Source: Chelatococcus caeni (GTDB lineage: Bacteria; Pseudomonadota; Alphaproteobacteria; Rhizobiales; Beijerinckiaceae). From it: a DNA stretch of 64,000 nt. The DNA is taken from assembly GCF_014196925.1 (NCBI RefSeq), contig NZ_JACIEN010000004.1:248001-312000 (forward strand), in the 5' to 3' direction. Under the pieces are notes generated by a model. That model searched no databases. It saw only the letters and a program-made list of their open reading frames with translations, and was not told the origin of the DNA. This document shows, one piece after another, positions 26,426 through 37,699 of this stretch. Every line of letters starts with the position of its first letter. Position 1 is the first letter of the stretch. The position numbers and the translations under genes were made by a program.

Positions 26426-27192
26426 CAGTTCCCCTCCGGCCGGTTCTCGAAGAAGGTGGAGCGGCGCCCGCGCAGCACGATGTCGAACTTGTAGGCGCGG
26501 CTGTCCATCGGCACCGCATTGGCCATGTCGAGCGCCGCGACGAGCTGGGCGATGGCCGCCGGGTCGGCGATCGTGCGCACGATCGGGCATTGCGCGATCA
26601 TCGGGTCGCCTTCGAAATACATCTGCGTGATGAGCCGCTGGGCGAAGCCGGAGCCGAAGACCGAGAAGTGGATGTGGGCCGGGCGCCAGTCGTTGACGCC
26701 GTTCGGCCAGGGATAGGCGCCGGGGCGGATGGTGCGGAACCAGTAACGCCCTTCGCTGTCGGTCAGCGAGCGGCCGAAGCCGCCGAAATTGGGATCGAGC
26801 GGGGCGAGATAGCCTTCCCGCTTGTGGCGATAGCGACCGCCGGCATTGGCCTGCCAGTATTCCACCAATACGTCCGGCACCGGCCGGCCGTTCTCGTCGA
26901 GCACGCGGCCGTGCACGATGATGCGCTCGCCGATGGCGGATTCGCCCGGCTTGGCGAAATTGTGGATGAGGTCGTTGTCGAGCGCGCCGATGACGTTGTG
27001 GCCGAAGGCCGGCCCGGTCTTCTCCGACAAGGTGCTCTCGAAGGAGACGAGCGCCTCGCCCGGCGCACGCAGGATGCTGGACTTGTAGCCGGGCGCATAG
27101 GCCGGCGGATGCCGGCCGCGGTCGCGCGCCATGAAGGGCGCCGCCTCGGACGCGAGATTAGAGAGCCGCTTGTCCATGCCCCTCGTCTCCAT
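26425..27192 (-). CDS. pcaH: Protocatechuate 3,4-dioxygenase beta subunit
   Basis: The 255-residue beta subunit carries the non-heme Fe(III) ligands: Tyr in GGRYRHK, Tyr in GAYPWPN, and the two His of [10 protein letters not shown]. It opens the ring of protocatechuate between the hydroxyls with O2. The start at 27192 follows AAGGAGG by nine bases and overlaps pcaC by 35 bases. ATG 27177 (MDKRLSN) is an alternative with a weaker GGAGA site. Confidence 0.94.
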   Translation of the reverse strand: METRGMDKRLSNLASEAAPFMARDRGRHPPAYAPGYKSSILRAPGEALVSFESTLSEKTGPAFGHNVIGALDNDLIHNFAKPGESAIGERIIVHGRVLDENGRPVPDVLVEYWQANAGGRYRHKREGYLAPLDPNFGGFGRSLTDSEGRYWFRTIRPGAYPWPNGVNDWRPAHIHFSVFGSGFAQRLITQMYFEGDPMIAQCPIVRTIADPAAIAQLVAALDMANAVPMDSRAYKFDIVLRGRRSTFFENRPEGN

Positions 27193-27592
27193 GCCCCTCG
27201 CCCTCCTTCATGCCGGCGAGCGCCTCGCGCGCCACCTTGATCGCCTGGTTGGCGGCCGGCACGCCGGCATAGATGGCAACATGCAGCAGGGCTTCGCGAA
27301 TGTCGTCCATTGTCGCACCGGTGCGGGCCGTGGCGCGCACGTGCATGGCCATCTCCTCGTAATGGCCGAGGGCGGCCAGGAGGGCGATGGTGACCATGGA
27401 GCGCTCGCGCTTCGTCCACGTCTCGCGCGACCACACGTGGCCCCAGGCGGCTTCGGTGATGAGGGACTGGAACGGGCCGTCGAAACCGCTCTGGTTGGCG
27501 AGCGCCCGTTCGACATGCGCCTCGCCGAGAACCGTGCGCCGCGTGGCGAGGCCCTGGAGATAGCGCTCGGACGGTTCGTCCTCGGTCGGCAT
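27158..27592 (-). CDS. pcaC: 4-carboxymuconolactone decarboxylase
   Basis: The 144-residue protein has the CMD fold, with [36 protein letters not shown], a typical PcaC stretch, and [14 protein letters not shown]. It decarboxylates 4-carboxymuconolactone to beta-ketoadipate enol-lactone. GGAGGAAGGG four bases upstream supports ATG 27592. It is a stand-alone PcaC, not a PcaL fusion with the enol-lactone hydrolase. It is the first gene of the pca operon, reading away from pcaQ. Confidence 0.92.
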   Translation of the reverse strand: MPTEDEPSERYLQGLATRRTVLGEAHVERALANQSGFDGPFQSLITEAAWGHVWSRETWTKRERSMVTIALLAALGHYEEMAMHVRATARTGATMDDIREALLHVAIYAGVPAANQAIKVAREALAGMKEGEGHGDEGHGQAAL

Positions 27593-27715
27593 TGAGCCCT
27601 TCCTCCCACGTCCGGCTTGTCGCCCCGCGCTCGTTGCGGTGGACGGTGCCGTCATTCGTTGGCGTCATAGTGCTGCGCGAAAATCTTTCTGTAAAATGAT
27701 AAAAGCGCCGCTTAT

Positions 27716-27733
27716 GATAACCTGTACGTTATC
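27716..27733. promoter_or_regulatory. PcaQ box between pcaC and pcaQ
   Basis: GATAAC-N6-GTTATC is a perfect dyad. It reads ATAACC-N4-CGTTAT, close to the PcaQ site ATAACC-N4-GGTTAA described in Sinorhizobium. It lies 16 bases upstream of the pcaQ start and about 125 bases upstream of pcaC, right for activating the pca operon and repressing pcaQ. A looser ATAA-N9-TTAT pair sits just beside it at 27699-27715. Confidence 0.75.
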
Positions 27734-27749
27734 TGTTGTGGAGGCTTGG

Positions 27750-30825
<3,076 letters not shown>

Positions 30826-30907
30826 CCGGCCGGGCCGCGGCCGGCGGCGAAGGCAGCGCTGCATTGCACCGGCGATATTGCATTGCGGCATGGAAGACCC
30901 TAAAGCG

Positions 30908-30931
30908 CCTGCCGGCAACCCATCCGGCAGG
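30908..30931 (+). terminator. Hairpin downstream of pobA
   Basis: CCTGCCGG and CCGGCAGG pair across an 8-base loop, about 80 bases after the pobA stop. A second GC stem (30826-30844, CCGGCC/GGCCGG) abuts the stop itself. Neither has a U-tract. One of them probably marks the end of pobA transcription before the next gene at 31017. Nothing else was recognised in 30826-31016. Confidence 0.45.
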
Positions 30932-31016
30932 AGCAGGATCAATTGCACGCAGGTCCCATCTCCTGCCCGCCCCGCGCGTCCCGTGACGCAGCGGCCCGCG
31001 CCCCCGGTGGCCGGCC

Positions 31017-31787
31017 GTGAACCGACCTCTTCCGAGGGGCCGAGGCGGGCCCCGGCACACCGCAGGCGCCGTCGTCAGCCTGCCGCGCGCCTTGTCGAAG
31101 CTCGGCTTCTGCTCGCGCACGCAGGCCGAGGCCCTGATCGCCGAGGGTCGCGTCAAGCTCGACGGACGCACGGTCCGTGATGCGACGATCCGGGTCGATC
31201 CAGGCCGGGCGCGCATCACGGTCGACGACAAGCCGGTCGTCGCCGAGCGCAAGGTCTACCTGATGCTCAACAAGCCGCGGGGGCTCGTCACCACCCGCGA
31301 CGACCCCGCGGAGCGGGCAACGGTCTACGATTGCCTTGACGGGCTCACACTGCCCTTCGTCGCGCCGGTCGGCCGCCTCGACAAGGCGAGCGAGGGCCTT
31401 CTCCTCATGACCAACGACACGCGCTGGGCCCAGCGCCTCCTCGACCCGGCCTCCGATGTCGAGAAGACCTATCACGTGCAGATCGACCGCGTGCCGGACG
31501 AGGCGGTGCTCGCCCGCCTCACCGCCGGCCTGACGGTCGACGGCGAGCACCTGTGCGCCAGATCGGCCGCCGTGCTGCGGGCCGGACAGCGCAACGCCTG
31601 GCTCGCGATCGTGCTCAACGACGGTCGGAACCGCCACATCCGGCGGATGCTCGAAGCCCTCGGCATCGAGGTCCTGCGCCTCGTGCGCGTCGCGATCGGC
31701 GGCCTCGCGCTGGGCGACCTGCCCAAGGGCGCCGTACGGCACCTGACGCCGGCGGAAAAGGCCCGGCTCGACCAGGCGCCGCGCTGA
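31017..31787 (+). CDS. RsuA/RluB/E/F family pseudouridine synthase
   Basis: The 256-residue protein has an S4 RNA-binding domain (about residues 20-70; [20 protein letters not shown]) and a catalytic domain with Asp122 in [16 protein letters not shown], then the late motif [12 protein letters not shown]. It isomerises a specific uridine in rRNA. Start GTG 31017 is the first in frame; the true start could be the later GTC/CTG region around residue 20, where family similarity begins. The exact rRNA position cannot be given. Confidence 0.88.
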   Translation: MNRPLPRGRGGPRHTAGAVVSLPRALSKLGFCSRTQAEALIAEGRVKLDGRTVRDATIRVDPGRARITVDDKPVVAERKVYLMLNKPRGLVTTRDDPAERATVYDCLDGLTLPFVAPVGRLDKASEGLLLMTNDTRWAQRLLDPASDVEKTYHVQIDRVPDEAVLARLTAGLTVDGEHLCARSAAVLRAGQRNAWLAIVLNDGRNRHIRRMLEALGIEVLRLVRVAIGGLALGDLPKGAVRHLTPAEKARLDQAPR

Positions 31788-31795
31788 CGGCGTCG

Positions 31796-32428
31796 TCAGC
31801 GCCGGAAGGCCGCGTCAGTCCAGTCGAGCAGCCCGCCGAGGAAGGCGGTCGCCATGGGCATGAAGTGGCTGCCATTGTGGTAGAAGGGGTCGAGCGTCGT
31901 CACCACCAGCCGCCCCTTGCCGCCGGCGATGCCGGGATGGTCGTAGAGCAGGGTGCCGTCGGGCCCGCCGCCCATCTCGGGCGCGATGGTGACGAGCGGG
32001 ATGGCGCCCGGCGGCGGATGCAGCAGCCCGTGGAAATGCCACACCACCGAGCGCTGCGACACGTGGCGGAAGATCTCGTGGTCGGGATTGGCGATCCGGT
32101 GTCCGGGATCCGTCCCCTTGTCGAGCCACCACCAGAAATTCGTCGGCCTGAACGTCCACTCGACGCCCGGCGCCCAGGTGTGCGCCTGGTTCTCGCCGAG
32201 GACGATCAGCGTGCCGCCCTCACTGAGGTAGCGCAGGAAGAGGCGCCGCTTGGCGCGCAGGACCGTGGGGCTGACTCGGTCCGCCACCATCACGGCGGAA
32301 AAGCCGTCAAGATCGCCCTCCGCGAGATCCGGCGCATAGAAGGCATGGTCGAAACGGTCGCGGAACCGCGGCGCGTTGATCGTCTCGTGATGGTAGTAGG
32401 AACCGCCTTCGACAACCGCAAGGCTCAT
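31796..32428 (-). CDS. Uncharacterised protein, glutamine-amidotransferase/ThuA-like fold (second of a pair)
   Basis: The 210-residue protein reads like a class I glutamine-amidotransferase fold without a recognisable Cys nucleophile. It has SAVMVADRVSPTVLRAKRRLFLRYLSEGGTLIVLGE in the first half, a His/Trp-rich centre (VVWHFHGLLHPPPG) and LVVTTLDPFYHNGSHFMP near the end. It overlaps the previous gene by four bases (ATGA) and both follow an ABC transporter. No enzymatic function is known to me for the pair; ThuA-like sugar proteins are the nearest shape. Confidence 0.6.
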   Translation of the reverse strand: MSLAVVEGGSYYHHETINAPRFRDRFDHAFYAPDLAEGDLDGFSAVMVADRVSPTVLRAKRRLFLRYLSEGGTLIVLGENQAHTWAPGVEWTFRPTNFWWWLDKGTDPGHRIANPDHEIFRHVSQRSVVWHFHGLLHPPPGAIPLVTIAPEMGGGPDGTLLYDHPGIAGGKGRLVVTTLDPFYHNGSHFMPMATAFLGGLLDWTDAAFRR

Positions 32429-33042
32429 CGCATGCCCTCCTCAGCGGCGATCCAGTCGAGAAGCTGCGGGGCCATGCGTGCGGCGCTCGTATCCGAATCC
32501 ACATAGCCCCACAGGTCCGCCCCGGCGTGGACCAGCAGGCGCCCGCCGGCGGCGGGCCTAGCCTCGAAATCGACCGGATGGCGGCCCGGGCCGAGCGCGT
32601 GGATGACACGCGCGCCGGGCGGCGGCGGATTGGCGCCGCGTCCATAGAAGCCGGCGACGCCCCGCCGGAAGGTGAGATGCGCCGGATCGACCCCCTCCCA
32701 GACGGGGTGGTCGGCGATCCGCACCACTTCGAGATCCGCGACCGTATAGTCGGGAATGGCCCGGTAGGGCGCCAGCTCGTCAAGGAACGGATAGGCGACA
32801 TGCCCGCAGAAGACGATGGTGCCGCCCCCCTTCAGGAAGGCCTCGAGCTGCGCCTTACGGGCGAGCAGGTAGCGCTGATCGGCGTGGAGGCCGATCAGCA
32901 GGCCGCGATAGGCGGCAAGGTCGACGCCGCCGAGCTCGTAGAGCGGCACGACGTCGAGGCGCGAGCCGAGATCGACGCTCTTCATGAGGAAGTTGACGCC
33001 GCCCTCGGTCTGCTCGCAATCCAGAAGCAGAGCGTCGATCAT
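32425..33042 (-). CDS. Uncharacterised protein, glutamine-amidotransferase/ThuA-like fold (first of a pair)
   Basis: The 205-residue protein resembles its downstream neighbour in layout: LAAYRGLLIGLHADQRYLLARKAQLEAFLKGGGTIVFCGHVAYPF near residues 43-87 and LLVHAGADLWGYVDS near the end. GGGTIVFCGH places a Cys where amidotransferase-like folds carry their nucleophile elbow, but the usual Gly-x-Cys-x-Gly is absent. It starts seven bases after the binding-protein gene. The two proteins may form a heterodimer acting on the imported compound; that is inference. Confidence 0.6.
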   Translation of the reverse strand: MIDALLLDCEQTEGGVNFLMKSVDLGSRLDVVPLYELGGVDLAAYRGLLIGLHADQRYLLARKAQLEAFLKGGGTIVFCGHVAYPFLDELAPYRAIPDYTVADLEVVRIADHPVWEGVDPAHLTFRRGVAGFYGRGANPPPPGARVIHALGPGRHPVDFEARPAAGGRLLVHAGADLWGYVDSDTSAARMAPQLLDWIAAEEGMR

Positions 33043-33049
33043 CGCCGCC

Positions 33050-34030
33050 TCACTTGCCGAAGGCGATCGGCGCGATGAGGTCGGCCTTCACGTCGATGGT
33101 CTTCTTCAGCATGCCGGCCTCGACCATGAACTCCTGGTCGGCGGCGAGATTGGCGACGTCGGCGTCCGTCATCGCCAGGGTGAAATCGTACCAGGCGTTC
33201 ATGCGGCGGGCGTCCTCGAGCGAGATCTTCTGCTCCTCGGCGGCGAGCTTCAGCGCCTCCTCCGGCTCCTTCGCCATGAAGTCGAGCGCCTTGCGATGGG
33301 CGGCGAGATAGGCCTCGACGAGATCCGGGTGCTCCTTCAGGAAGGCACCGCGCACGCCGATGACCGTCGTCGGGTTGAGGAGGCCCTTGCCGTTGACGAT
33401 GACATGGCCGCCGGCCTGCTCCACAGCGAGCGCGTTGTTGCCGGCGAGCGTCGCGGCATCGACCTTGCCGGCGAGCAGCGCGGCCCGGGCCGCGCCGAGG
33501 TCCATGTTGATGTAGTCGACGTCGGCGAGCGTCATGCCGTTCGCCTTGAGCGCCGCCGCAAGCAGCTGGTTGAGAACGGTGCCCTTGGGACCGGCGACGG
33601 TCTTGCCCTTGAGATCGGCGATCGCCGCCGGCCCGCCCTTGGCGGCGAGGATGCCGTAGGCTTCCGGATTGCGGCTGTAGGCGGCGATCACCATGACGTC
33701 GGCGCCGTTGGCCTTGCCGAGGATGGCCGAGGAGCCGCCGAGGACGCTCGCGATGTCGATCTCGCCCGCCGCGATGGCCTGCACCTGCTGGGCGCCCGAG
33801 GTGATCTCCGGCGATTCCACGGTGATGCCGAAGGGCGCGAAGGCTTCGTCGAGGTAGCCCTTGGCGCGCATGACGATGGAGGGCACGTTGAAGGGCGATG
33901 CCACATAGGTGATGCGCACCGTCTTCGGCTTCTCGGCGGCCGTGGCGACGCCTGCCGCGCCGGCCAGCGAGAATGCCCCGGCAAGCGCCAGGGCGGCGGT
34001 GATGATGCTGCGGCGGGTCGTCGGGATCAC
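33050..34030 (-). CDS. ABC transporter substrate-binding protein (taurine/nitrate/sulfonate type)
   Basis: The 326-residue periplasmic protein has a signal peptide that starts IPTTRRSIITAALALAG and ends near ATAAE. The NMT1/SsuA-like body has VRITYVASPFNVPSIVMRAKGYLDEAFAPFGITV and SGAQQVQAIAAGEIDIASVLGGSSA. GTG 34030 overlaps the ATPase stop. The ligand could be a sulfonate, nitrate-like ion or pyrimidine/thiamin precursor; the sequence does not decide. Confidence 0.88.
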   Translation of the reverse strand: MIPTTRRSIITAALALAGAFSLAGAAGVATAAEKPKTVRITYVASPFNVPSIVMRAKGYLDEAFAPFGITVESPEITSGAQQVQAIAAGEIDIASVLGGSSAILGKANGADVMVIAAYSRNPEAYGILAAKGGPAAIADLKGKTVAGPKGTVLNQLLAAALKANGMTLADVDYINMDLGAARAALLAGKVDAATLAGNNALAVEQAGGHVIVNGKGLLNPTTVIGVRGAFLKEHPDLVEAYLAAHRKALDFMAKEPEEALKLAAEEQKISLEDARRMNAWYDFTLAMTDADVANLAADQEFMVEAGMLKKTIDVKADLIAPIAFGK

Positions 34031-34833
34031 GGAGTCGTCTCCTGTTGCAAGAAGGGGTCGCGGTGCAAGAAGGGGTCGCGGTGCAAGAAGTCCTGGGCGG
34101 GCTGCGGCCGCCGGCCCGCGCTACCCGAAAGGTCGTCGAGGATGGCGCGGCGCAGGGCAACGAGCTCCCGGTCCGTCGCATCGCGCGGTCGCGGGAGCGG
34201 CACCGGCCGGCGCCCGATGATGCGGCCGCCATCCATGTGAACGACCTCGTCCGCGAGCAGCACGGCCTCCTCCACGTCATGCGTGACGAAGACGACGGTC
34301 GGCCGGCGTGCCAGCCAGATGTCCGTCAGTTCGCCCTGCAGGCCGCGCCGCGTGAAGGCGTCGAGCGCGGCGAAGGGTTCGTCGAGCAGCAGCAATTCGG
34401 GTTCGAGCACGAGGGCGCGCGCCAGCCCCACCCGGCTCGCCATGCCGCCGGACAGCTGGTCGGGATAGGCGTGCCGGAAATCGGCGAGACCGACGAGCGC
34501 AAGCGCCGCCTCGACCCGCGCGGCGATCTCGACCTTCGCGACCTTGCCCACGAGGCCGAAGCCGACATTGCCGGTCACGGTGAGCCACGGCATCAGCCGC
34601 GGCTCCTGGAAGACGCAGCCGACGGTCGGTCGCCCGCGGCTGTGGCTGATCTCGCCCGTCGTCGGCGCGGTCAGGCCGGCGAGCAGGCGCAGCAGGGTCG
34701 ACTTGCCGCAGCCCGAGCGGCCCACCACGACCGTGAAGCTGCCGGGCGGCAAAGCGAGGTCGACCTCCGCCAGCGCCACGACCTCCCGCTCGCGGACCGT
34801 GTAGCGCTTGCCGAGGCCACGGAGCTCAAGCAT
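34027..34833 (-). CDS. ABC transporter ATP-binding protein (SsuB/TauB type)
   Basis: The 268-residue ATPase has Walker A VGRSGCGKSTLL, Q-loop CVFQEPRLMPW, signature LSGGMASR, Walker B LLLLDEPFAALD and switch FVTHDVEEA. The C-terminal 25 residues repeat FLHRDP two and a half times because of an 18-base tandem repeat; this tail is beyond the conserved domain. It overlaps the permease by eight bases and the binding-protein start by four. Confidence 0.9.
   Translation of the reverse strand: MLELRGLGKRYTVREREVVALAEVDLALPPGSFTVVVGRSGCGKSTLLRLLAGLTAPTTGEISHSRGRPTVGCVFQEPRLMPWLTVTGNVGFGLVGKVAKVEIAARVEAALALVGLADFRHAYPDQLSGGMASRVGLARALVLEPELLLLDEPFAALDAFTRRGLQGELTDIWLARRPTVVFVTHDVEEAVLLADEVVHMDGGRIIGRRPVPLPRPRDATDRELVALRRAILDDLSGSAGRRPQPAQDFLHRDPFLHRDPFLQQETTP
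34046..34090. repeat. 18-base tandem repeat in an ATPase tail
   Basis: Two and a half copies of TGCAAGAAGGGGTCGCGG run head to tail in frame with the ATPase gene, adding FLHRDP units to its C-terminus. Copies one and two are identical, as expected of recent slippage. Being in frame, copy changes would alter only the tail length. Confidence 0.9.
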
Positions 34834-35608
34834 GGGTGATCTCGGTGCGCTGGCGCAGCCACGGCGCGGTGCGCGCGATCAGCCGGCGCACGCCGAAATC
34901 GGCGAGGAGGCCGAGCGTGCCGATGACGAAGATGCCGACGATGACGATGTCGGTGCGCGCCAGCTGCTCGGCATCGACGATCATGTAGCCGAGCCCCGCC
35001 GCTGAGGCGACGAGTTCGGCGCCGACGAGCGCGCGCCACCCCTGCCCGAGCGCGATGCGCAGGCCGATGACGATCGACGGCAGCGCCGCCGGCAGCACAA
35101 TGCGGCGCAGGAGGTCCCGCTGCGGCAGCCCGCAGACGCGGCCGACCTCGACGAGCTTCGGATCGCACTGCGCGATGCCGCCGAGCGCGCCGAGGAAGAT
35201 GGGAAAGAAGCAGGCGAGGACGATGATGCCGATCTTCTGCGCCTCGCCGATGCCGAGCCAGAGGATGAGGAGCGGCATCATCGCGAGCGGCGGCACCTGG
35301 CGCAGGAACTCCAGCACCGGTTCGAAGGCCCGGCGGGCCGCCGGCGAGACCCCGAAGAGGAAGGCGAGCGGCAGGGCGAGCGCCACGGCAAGGCCATAAC
35401 CCGCAAGGATGCGCCCGATGCTCACCGCGACATGCGCGCCGAGCGTGCCGTCGCTGATGAGCTCCCAGCCCGTCGCCAGCACCGTCTCGGGCAGCGGCAG
35501 CAGGAAGGCCGAGACGAGCCCGCCCGCCGAAGCGAGCCACCACGCCGCCAAAAGGGCGATCAGGACGCAGGCGGCGCCGGCATGTCTTGCAAGACCGGGA
35601 ATGGCCAT
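34826..35608 (-). CDS. ABC transporter permease (SsuC/TauC type)
   Basis: The 260-residue permease has about six helices and the BPD-loop with EVGRVCGLPQRDLLRRIVLPAALPSIVIGLRIALGQGWRALVGAELV, typical for the taurine/sulfonate/nitrate group. ATG 35608 is preceded by GAGAGA; a longer frame to 35653 has no ribosome site. It leads the operon permease-ATPase-binder-two unknown proteins. Confidence 0.88.
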   Translation of the reverse strand: MAIPGLARHAGAACVLIALLAAWWLASAGGLVSAFLLPLPETVLATGWELISDGTLGAHVAVSIGRILAGYGLAVALALPLAFLFGVSPAARRAFEPVLEFLRQVPPLAMMPLLILWLGIGEAQKIGIIVLACFFPIFLGALGGIAQCDPKLVEVGRVCGLPQRDLLRRIVLPAALPSIVIGLRIALGQGWRALVGAELVASAAGLGYMIVDAEQLARTDIVIVGIFVIGTLGLLADFGVRRLIARTAPWLRQRTEITHA

Positions 35609-35917
35609 TCTCTCGTACGAAGGGATGTCACGCCAATGGGCGTCCGCCACCATCGGCGGATGGCGCGTCTTATGACTTCATCTCCGTACTGGCAATATAA
35701 AGCTCGTATTTTGTAATTATTACAATTTCCAAGAACCCGAATAGCATGATTTATATCGTTAGGACATAAAACTCGTCCGTATTTCCCGATGAATATTACG
35801 ATCTGCAATTCGCTCGGATCGCGAATTGATCTGACGGCACGTGTGATCAAAGGACGGCTGTTGCCAGGCGGGATGGCCAGCCTGCGACGCCATTCCAGAG
35901 CACTCTTCCCGGGATTG
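35609..35917. promoter_or_regulatory. AT-rich region upstream of the ABC operon, with a 15-base dyad
   Basis: No gene was seen in these 309 bases. They are markedly AT-rich from about 35675 to 35810. TTGTAAT-T-ATTACAA (35712-35726) is a perfect dyad with the T-N11-A shape of LysR sites, about 105 bases before the permease start, and TATATT on the minus strand (near 35696) could be a -10. The remainder up to the diguanylate cyclase stop shows nothing recognisable. Confidence 0.45.
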
Positions 35918-37081
35918 TCAGCCGGCAGCCCTGCGAAGATCCCGGGAGGCACGGGCGACATCGGCAACGATACAGTCACGGCCGCGCGACTTCGCCCGGT
36001 ACATCGCGGCATCGGCAGCGGTGAGGAGCGCTTCGAGCGTCGCGCCTCCGGCAGGTTCTACGCAGACGCCCGTGCTGACGGTGACGCCGACATGCCCGGC
36101 GGCGGTGACGAGCGGCACCGCCTTGAGCGCCGACTGGATCCGTTCCGCCACCGCAACGGCTTCCCCGGCCGACGAGACCGCCAGGATGGCGCAGAACTCC
36201 TCACCGCCGAGCCGGCCGAAGATGTCGCCGTCCCGCAGCTGCGCCCGCGCCACCGCCGCGAAGTGAACGAGCGCCTGGTCGCCCACCGCATGGCCGTGAG
36301 CATCGTTGATGCGCTTGAAATGGTCGAGATCGAACATCAGAACGCCGACGAGCGGCTGTCCGGCCGCATGCCGGAGGGCCGCAAACCGGCGAGTAACGCC
36401 GCGACGGTTGAGAACGCCGGTGAGGTCGTCGGTCTCGGCGAGGACCGTGAGCGTGACGTCGGCATCCTCGTTCAGGAGCCGCCCGCCCACGAGCACCGTG
36501 CCCATGAGCGCCATGGTCCCGGCGATGAGGACATAGGGACCGAGGCGATAGGTCAGGAAATCCTCGGGCGGCCAGAGCACGACGGCCGCGATGATGACCG
36601 CGCTCGTCGCGACGCTGGCGCAGCTGAGATAGAAGAGCATGAGCCTTGCCGGCGAACGGCGCCGGCTCCGCCACAGGCTCCAGGCCATCAGGGCATAGGC
36701 GACGAGCGCGGCCTCGTGATAGAGCACCATGCGAAAGGCGACGCTGCCGGCGAATTGCGGCGCCGCCATGCCGACAAGCCAGATGCCGAGCGGCAGCAGG
36801 AAGACGAGGCGCAGCGGCTCCCGGTTGACGCTGGCGATGCCGGCCAGAAGCAGCGCGAAGCCGAGCAGCATCAGCGCATTGCCGAGATGGATGGAGAGGG
36901 GATCGGCGATCTGCCCGCGCGCGCCGATCAGCAGGCTGCCCGCCGCCAGCGATGCGAAGGCCGCGGCCCAGAACAGGCTGCCGTAATGGCGGCGGTTGCG
37001 CAGCCAGACATACAGAAGCACCGCCATGACCGTCGCGACCGCGGCCGAGAACAGGACGAAGCCGGTCACAAGGTCCAGCAC
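35918..37081 (-). CDS. Membrane diguanylate cyclase (GGDEF)
   Basis: The 387-residue protein has six or seven N-terminal helices (residues 1-205) and a C-terminal GGDEF domain (about 215-375) with the active-site motif LGGEEF and metal-site FDLDHFKRINDAHGHAVGDQ. It should make cyclic di-GMP from two GTP. No RxxD inhibitory site is clear before GGEEF. No phosphodiesterase EAL domain is attached. Start is GTG 37081. Signal input by the membrane part is unknown. It stands alone. Confidence 0.9.
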   Translation of the reverse strand: MLDLVTGFVLFSAAVATVMAVLLYVWLRNRRHYGSLFWAAAFASLAAGSLLIGARGQIADPLSIHLGNALMLLGFALLLAGIASVNREPLRLVFLLPLGIWLVGMAAPQFAGSVAFRMVLYHEAALVAYALMAWSLWRSRRRSPARLMLFYLSCASVATSAVIIAAVVLWPPEDFLTYRLGPYVLIAGTMALMGTVLVGGRLLNEDADVTLTVLAETDDLTGVLNRRGVTRRFAALRHAAGQPLVGVLMFDLDHFKRINDAHGHAVGDQALVHFAAVARAQLRDGDIFGRLGGEEFCAILAVSSAGEAVAVAERIQSALKAVPLVTAAGHVGVTVSTGVCVEPAGGATLEALLTAADAAMYRAKSRGRDCIVADVARASRDLRRAAG

Positions 37082-37262
37082 CGGAGCGCCTCACGTGTTG
37101 TCGCTGTCGATCCGCCCATGCAGGCGTCGCAGGGCACGCGCCCGCCCGCGGCCGGCACTATGCGCACCGGTCTCTAACATTCCCTGAATCGGCGGGTCTT
37201 CCGCTTTGGCGCCGACCTGTGCCTCAGCCGTTTTCCGCGGCCTGAGCGGAACGGAACGGGAG

Positions 37263-37290
37263 CGGGCGCGCCCCGGCAGGAGCGCGCCCG
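37263..37290 (-). terminator. GC hairpin downstream of the heme monooxygenase gene
   Basis: CGGGCGCGC and GCGCGCCCG form a perfect 9-base-pair stem with a 10-base loop, about 33 bases beyond the heme monooxygenase stop on the minus strand. No run of U follows. Position and stability suggest the 3' end of the heme-side operon. The rest of 37082-37322 shows nothing else. Confidence 0.45.
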
Positions 37291-37322
37291 TTCTGCCGTC
37301 TCCAGAATGGGGGTTCTCGCTC

Positions 37323-37664
37323 TCAGGCGGCGGCGTTCACCCGCTCGCCGTCCTTGGTGACGGTCTGGATGACCTCGAAACCTTCGAACTGCGGATGGCC
37401 GAGGTAGAGCACCTTGTTCTGCCCGGCATCCTTGTGGGCGTTGCGGAAGGCTTCCGACTTCGTCCAGCCTTCGAAGGCCTCCTTGCTCGCCCAGACCGTG
37501 TGCGAGGAATAGAGCACGTGGTCGTCGTGCTGGGGCCCGCGCAGCAGGTGGAACTCGACGAACCCCGACACCTCATGCAGGTAGACGTCGCGCTCGCGCC
37601 AGACCCGCTCGAAGTCGGCGCAGGAATCGGGATGAACCTTGAAGCGGTTCATGGCGATGAACAT
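37323..37664 (-). CDS. IsdG/HmuQ-type heme-degrading monooxygenase
   Basis: This 113-residue protein has an antibiotic-biosynthesis-monooxygenase fold and starts MFIAMNRFKV. Asn6, Trp67 and His77 fall at the positions of the catalytic triad of IsdG/IsdI, which open heme to release iron. In rhizobia the homologues HmuQ/HmuD lie with heme-uptake genes, as here. ATG 37664 is the family start; a GGAGAAGAAACC leader precedes it. It acts in the cytosol after HmuTUV import. Confidence 0.85.
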   Translation of the reverse strand: MFIAMNRFKVHPDSCADFERVWRERDVYLHEVSGFVEFHLLRGPQHDDHVLYSSHTVWASKEAFEGWTKSEAFRNAHKDAGQNKVLYLGHPQFEGFEVIQTVTKDGERVNAAA

Positions 37665-37699
37665 GGTTTCTTCTCCTTGGATGGACCTGAGCAGGCGCC

